Positions 58,821-64,000 of a DNA stretch of 64,000 nt are shown here, piece by piece. The position numbers and the translations under genes are program-made. The stretch covers positions 11,667,434 through 11,731,433 of the forward strand of contig NC_053123.1 in the NCBI RefSeq assembly GCF_010015445.1, given 5' to 3'. Numbering within the stretch: position 1 is the stretch's first letter; each line of letters starts with the position of its first letter. The DNA comes from Perca fluviatilis. Its lineage: Eukaryota > Chordata > Actinopteri > Perciformes > Percidae. The notes beneath the pieces are model-generated. The model did not search any database. It had not been told where the DNA came from and saw nothing but the letters and a program-made list of their open reading frames with translations.

Positions 58821-61800
58821 CTTTCCCTGGAGCAAATTCATGTTAACTCGCAGCTCTGCATTGACTTTATACTGAACAAAGACTTCAACAATGAACATTT
58901 CAGTTTGAATTAGCTGTAACTTAATGATAAACAAACCGCAAAACTGTGCTGGATTACATGCATCTTTTACTGGGAACCCCTCATGCTTGTGGAGGGACTT
59001 TTTTTTAATCATCGACAGACTTGTATTTTTGAATCCAGTTTTCCTGGAAAAGTTTTCGTTTACTGTCAACTGTAGACAAAATAATGAGTAGACAACATCA
59101 GTAGACACTGTGGTTGTGTATTTGTTCCTCTGTGATTATGAAGGGTTAGGAGCGTTGTTCTATTGCTGAATCAAGGCAGGTATTATTCTTCACCATTTAT
59201 TTGAAATCAAACGTTTATCGTGCAACTAGCCCACCATTGCATTTAGTATAGTCCTCATTCACTTCTTCACTGAGCCACGCAGGCACACCTTCATATCAAA
59301 AAGTCTGGATCTTTCAAGAAAATAACCCAAGTGTGAGAGCTGTGAGGCAATCTCTTTTATGCTGGATCAATTTAATGTTGTTGTCAGTTGTTGTTGTTGT
59401 TGTTTACATTGCATTATTGTCACAAGGGAGCTTTAAACCATTTTAAAGCAATATTTCTAATATTTGACCAAAATTCCAATCAGAATAAACAATAATTTAT
59501 CACCTTCTCAAACTGCAGTAATGATCCACTCAGTTTACAGTATATTATTTAACAATGCTGTTTGCTATTCATTGCTTTTTTCTTGCACTGATAAACAGTC
59601 TTCTTAATTCAAGGTTTCCTCCAATGTTTCCTCATTGCTCTGTATTGAATTTCAATGTTTTTTTGAGGCTGGTTAACCAACATTTATATAGATTATGAAA
59701 AAAATGTATACCAGAGTAGATTATTTTGTTGCTTTCGGGCAGAAACCTTGTATCTCCATATTTTGTCATTTTAGTTTTATTTATAATTCACTGTTTTGGG
59801 TCACACTTTACATCTGTCTGTAGGTTTTACAGGTTTTAAACAGTGACGAGGCAATTTCATCTGACTTTGTCAGTTCAATAAAACATTGTCAAATTAGCCT
59901 CTTTTCTTTTCCTTAAAGCAACGGTTTTGGACATTGACAATGATGATTTGTTGTATGACTAGTCACAAGTGTCAGGCTTGGTCATCAATCCCTATAGTCC
60001 TTTATCCACACCAGTTTGGCAGTGCCCAACCAATTTCCACCCCTACCTCGATAAGTCGCCTGCATTCACAAACTAAAGTCCACAAAGGGAATTCTTCTGA
60101 TGCTTGACTGTAGATTTACATCTATTAATAACCAGTTACTTCCTCTGAGTTGTAATACAAAAGTCATAGACCTTTACAGTGAGCCACATGAACACCATGA
60201 AGTTCATTTTATTATTTTCACCTGTGCTTTTCTCACTGTGACAAGTCGAAATGTCTTTGATGTGAAAAGGCCTATTTGTGAAAAACATGGCTTAAATTTG
60301 AAAATAAACCCATTATGAGGCCATTTTTAATTTAGTTAAATAGCTTAATTTCACAAGTGATGACTGATGTGCCAACATACCAACAAATGGATTTGTTAAT
60401 ATGGCAATTAGGTTCTAACAACCAAATAATTAGCAACAATTTGTCAAAGATTATTTGGAGCAAGACAAACACCAAGTATGTCATCACCTTAAATTGATCC
60501 TGCCCTGTAAAGTAAGTAAAATAAAGTATGTGCACAATAAAAACAAAATGATACACGGTAAAGTTAAAATGTTCCCTAATGAGGACAATGAGGAAATAAG
60601 TCCCTGTGAGATTGTTGAGTGAGACTCTTTGTTCGTGCTGTGAGCAAGTGTTAGCATGAATTAATCAGTGTTGCTTTTTTCACAGAGTGCTTTGATGAAC
60701 TGAGGGAGCCATGGCAATACTTTTAATACAAAGGATTATTGCTTTCTTTATCTTTGCGCCACAGAACTAAATAAGAATCGATGTGCATTCATAAACTGAC
60801 TGAACAATATGAGGTGTTGTCAGATAACTGAACACCATGCTGTGAATAGCCAAATTTGTTATGAACAACTGACCCAGGAAATAAAAGGAATAATAAGCAG
60901 TACCCATCTCTGTTTGCACAGAGCAGATGGCTGATGCAAAAGCTTACCAAATAGTGTAAAATTGATCTTTCTTTATTTTCGATTGCAAGAATTCTATTAT
61001 TGGGTGGCCGTTTTGCAATATTTATGCTTTTCACCCCTGGTTGCCTCTGCTATAATTGCTGCTCCCCCCCCCCCGCCTCCCCCTGCCCCTACCGAGCATC
61101 TTTGTCATCCAATCATTCACCTGATGCTAATGACCAGTTTCCAGCTCTACTGTCCCTCAGATATCATGCCTCAAGACTGATGTATTGATCAGGCAAGATT
61201 GATCAGGGCAGGGACGATACAGCAACATTACATGATTTATTCAAGTTCTAATATTTTGCGTCCCTACTGCCTTCTGGGACTTGGCTGTCTAGGCCTGGTG
61301 TACTTTCATCATTCATTCAAGTATAAGACAACACATTCTCATACCTAAATGACATTATGGGTAGATTTCCAAACACTTCCAAAACAACACATACGACCGT
61401 TTTATTTACTGCCGCACGGTGGCGGTTTAATCATGTGACTGTTATCATGTGACCATTCTATTTAACGTACGGCTGAACATGTACTTGTACAAACAACGTC
61501 AGGGAACAAAATTATTTAGTTAGGGTTAGTAAAACATCAGGAATTGGCTTAAAATGAGTAACGTAAAACTACTCAAATGAAGTTGTGACGTCACGGACTT
61601 AAGTCTGTAAAACTCATAGGTAAAACTTCAGTTAATTTCAAAATGACAGTTGACTTTTGGTTTCACTTGGGACATCTCCTTAGTGAAAGTCCTGCATTTG
61701 TTTGACTGTCCACCAACCCAACCTGCCTTCTTACGTGGAATTTGTCTCTTTTATATTTTGTTACCTCACTTTCATGTTTGCATTCGTGATACGTGCATGC

Positions 61801-63079
61801 GTCCGTCTGTCCAGTTGTCTTTTAAATATTTCAAGACCCGTTCATCCGATCTACTTAACACTTTGCGTGTGTATTGCTGGGTACCCAATGTAGTTGGCGT
61901 TTCGAATTTGGGGCAGTTTGGACAGAGTTTTGTTCACAGTTTGATAATATTGAACGAAGTGACCGCACAATAAAGGTTGAGGGGAAAAAAACGCAACCAG
62001 TGTATACAGCTCCGGGGGCGGGGCTTCATGGCTTTCAGTCAAGCATGTCTTCAGGCGATTAATACGCCTTTTTGGAAATGAATACCTCCTATTATCCTAC
62101 TAATGTTACAACCAAGCTTTTCTAAACTTTCCCTCGACAAGCACGAGAGGATCCACTCTCCAGCAATACAGGAGGCCAAGCAATCGGCCCGTTTTCCAAC
62201 AGACACGTTTTGAACGGGCAGTGAACTAGTTTAAACAAATCATGACACAATTTGAAAACTGGTGCTTTTATATTCATTATGCTGTCTATTGAAAACTTTT
62301 TTTCATTTCTGTCTCTCATTTTACTTAACAGCCACACAATTTGCATTCTGTAAATGGAAAATTTAAAAGCAATTGAATAAGCTGTTTTCATTTCTCAAAA
62401 ACAAGACTTAACCAAAACAAGACAGTCTTGCCTCATAATAATGTATTAGTATTCAGTTAGAAATTACTAATACTAATTTGTGATGCATTAGACATCACTA
62501 CATGCACATGCTGTACTTAGAGTACTTATGGCTTATTTAGCCACAAAGCTTATGTACACAAAATCACAGTCAAACTGTCTCCCAGTGGCAAGCAGATCAT
62601 TTGTTCAGTTTTAGTGGGGCAGTAAAGCAGGCTGTCCTGCAAAGCTAACAGTGAATAGTTTCAGATTCACACTCAAAAGAAAAGCTAAAAAAAAAAAAAC
62701 GACCATCTGTTGCCAAAACTTCTTCAGTCCATTTAATGAGCAGCTGACACAAGTATAAATGTTTTAGCCTGTGACCTTCATCAGTGCACCAGGAAACACC
62801 TTTTGATTCCCGCCTCTAAATCACCTCCCTAGAACTCTGCACACTACAGCAAACACAGTACAATCTAATGTGTGTAGTGACTACACACATAAGATTTGAC
62901 TGGTACTGTACATTGACACCATAGTGTTTTCAAAGGTTGATATATGGTATATATAGAGAATATAACAAGACTGGCTCCCTTCTAGAACCTTTCCCAAATT
63001 TAAATGACCACTCCAATTGTTACACACAAACTTTAGTTGTCATGAGGTGTAGCCTACCACTAAGCCTGTGAAAAGAGTT
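58821..63079. other. No gene recognised; possible old repeat at 61340-61640 and a small palindrome
   Basis: A C run lies at 61064-61073. 61340-61640 contains GCCGCACGGTGGCGGTTTAA, CATGTGACTGTTATCATGTG and TTAGTTAGGGTTAG, like an old fish repeat, but with no paired ends. 62862-62896 is a near-perfect 35-bp palindrome. No frame with motifs. Confidence 0.45.
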
Positions 63080-63376
63080 TTAAGTTTTAAAAAAGAATTC
63101 TCAGTTTGGGCTTTTGGTCAACTTTTTTACAAAGTTCTGTTACAAACAAAGGATGTGTGGTGCTTGAAATATGTGGGTGTTTACTAGGCAGGGAGAGTCT
63201 AATGAAAGACTCTTGATTTGCATTATGGGAAATGTAGGCTCCAGTGTTTTGGAGTTTGCCCCAGTCGGGATATCTCTGCATCAATTGCTTCAATTTTGAC
63301 CATTCTTTTTTTAATCTGTCTCTTGTGAGTCTCCCAACTTTACGGAATTGCAATACTAAAACTCTGGAGTACCACT
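63080..63376 (-). repeat. Possible TTAA-type repeat, one end visible
   Basis: TTAA at 63377-63380 precedes, on the minus strand, AGTGGTACTCCAGAGTTTTA and then GTATTGCAATTCCG, a sequence I recall as a frequent fish repeat. The far end near 63080 is not clear. The 99-codon minus frame (63087-63386) is internal to it and is not a gene. Confidence 0.5.
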
Positions 63377-63380
63377 TTAA

Positions 63381-64000
63381 CTTCATATACCAGGCACTTT
63401 AAATAGCATACAACTGTAAATGATTCTGCTGTCTGTCTGGCCAGATGTTAAAAGGCAACCTAAAATGAAACTGTACATTACCAAGGATCATCTCAGAACC
63501 TCCTCTATGATTGCTTCTCCTGTGCTCTCTAAAAAAATAAAAAATGTCCCACAATCTCCCCCAACAATTCTTATTCATGCCATTGTTTATGAAATGTCAC
63601 AGGCCGAATGAATGTGAATTCCCCCAGTGGCTAGCGGAGAATTTGTTCAGGCTTCAGCAGGCCAGTGGTGCAGGCTGTTAGACACAGCTGGCAGGGGAGC
63701 GCGCCTTGTTGTTCTGGGGGGCTTGAGGGTAGGTGAGCTTCTGTCAGAGTAGAGGCATAGGTCGGGCCCATGATGCGTGTGGCATGTTGTTGGTACAGCT
63801 GATGGGGAGAGGAAGAGGGTCAGCGGTTCCTCCCAGGCTTCCCATCCCCCCGTCCCATCTGCCCTGCACTGACAGGCTGTGAGCAGAATAACAAGTCAGC
63901 ATCTGTCCAGTAATGAGGTCCCACGCTCAGCATCAAGATATCAAATGCTAACAGGTAGATGATAATAGTGTAGCCTCATCAGTTCACTCACTGTAATCAC
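63381..64000. other. No gene; GC-richer repeat-free patch at 63610-63980
   Basis: 63610-63980 has higher GC, no simple repeats and no open frame of interest. It could be a conserved non-coding element or lie near an exon outside the window. Confidence 0.35.

Noticed and set aside
1..64000. Endogenous retrovirus or LTR element
   Set aside because: I saw no paired LTRs, primer-binding site, or Gag/protease/integrase motifs anywhere.

Overview
The window reads as nuclear DNA of a ray-finned fish, most likely a percomorph teleost. This rests on the repeat content (Rex1-type and L2-type LINEs, Tc1, many small hAT elements, TTAA-flanked Kolobok-like MITEs, PIF/Harbinger, two tRNA-derived SINE families with fish-type bodies) and on long CA, CT, AT and GAT microsatellites. 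No bacterial gene organisation is present. I found no host protein-coding exon, rRNA or functional tRNA that I can defend; the stretch looks like intergenic or long-intron DNA whose only recognisable proteins are decayed transposon proteins.

Layout. 1-3856: no gene. 3857 to about 4640: an internally deleted PIF/Harbinger element with a HARBI1-like transposase relic on the minus strand, still showing an ancestral intron. 7175-7928: TTAA-flanked MITE. 9207-9284: CA microsatellite. 10732-12266: hAT-type element with another TIR element inside. 12364-12798 and 22653-23070: two direct copies of one repeat. 13181-18034: a Rex1-like LINE that took in a palindromic hAT element, a 3-bp-TSD element and a Tc1. 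18295-19514: a hAT holding a Charlie-like hAT relic that was itself hit by a SINE. 19600-19946: TTAA MITE. 20129-20570: hAT relic with a BED finger. 21442-21746: 305-bp palindrome. 21887-22260: SINE with perfect 13-bp TSD. 26161-26290: SINE lacking its B box. 28352-28653: hAT MITE. 32268-33545: 5'-truncated L2-type LINE with a 333-codon open frame. 36231-36654, 42086-42708 and 58468-58811: small hAT elements with clean TSDs. 45758-48581: composite TIR element containing a TTAA MITE, a further TIR element and an unclassified repeat. 55259-56432: hAT-like element whose terminal repeat has been amplified into a 15-unit minisatellite.

The elements can be ordered by insertion. In the LINE at 13181, removing two insertions and one TSD copy each rejoins the reading frame exactly, which confirms both the boundaries and the order. 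The same logic gives SINE into Charlie-like hAT at 18979, and TTAA MITE into the composite element at 46190.

The long unannotated blocks (26291-28343, 28662-32257, 33556-36222, 36663-42077, 48585-55250, 58821-64000) are mostly AT-rich single-copy-looking sequence. A few GC-richer, repeat-free patches in them are possible conserved non-coding elements, but this cannot be shown from one sequence. I did not find a new multi-gene system. The most unusual structures are the terminal-repeat-derived minisatellite, the four-arm palindromic hAT inside the LINE, and the Harbinger relic with a recognisable dead splice donor.
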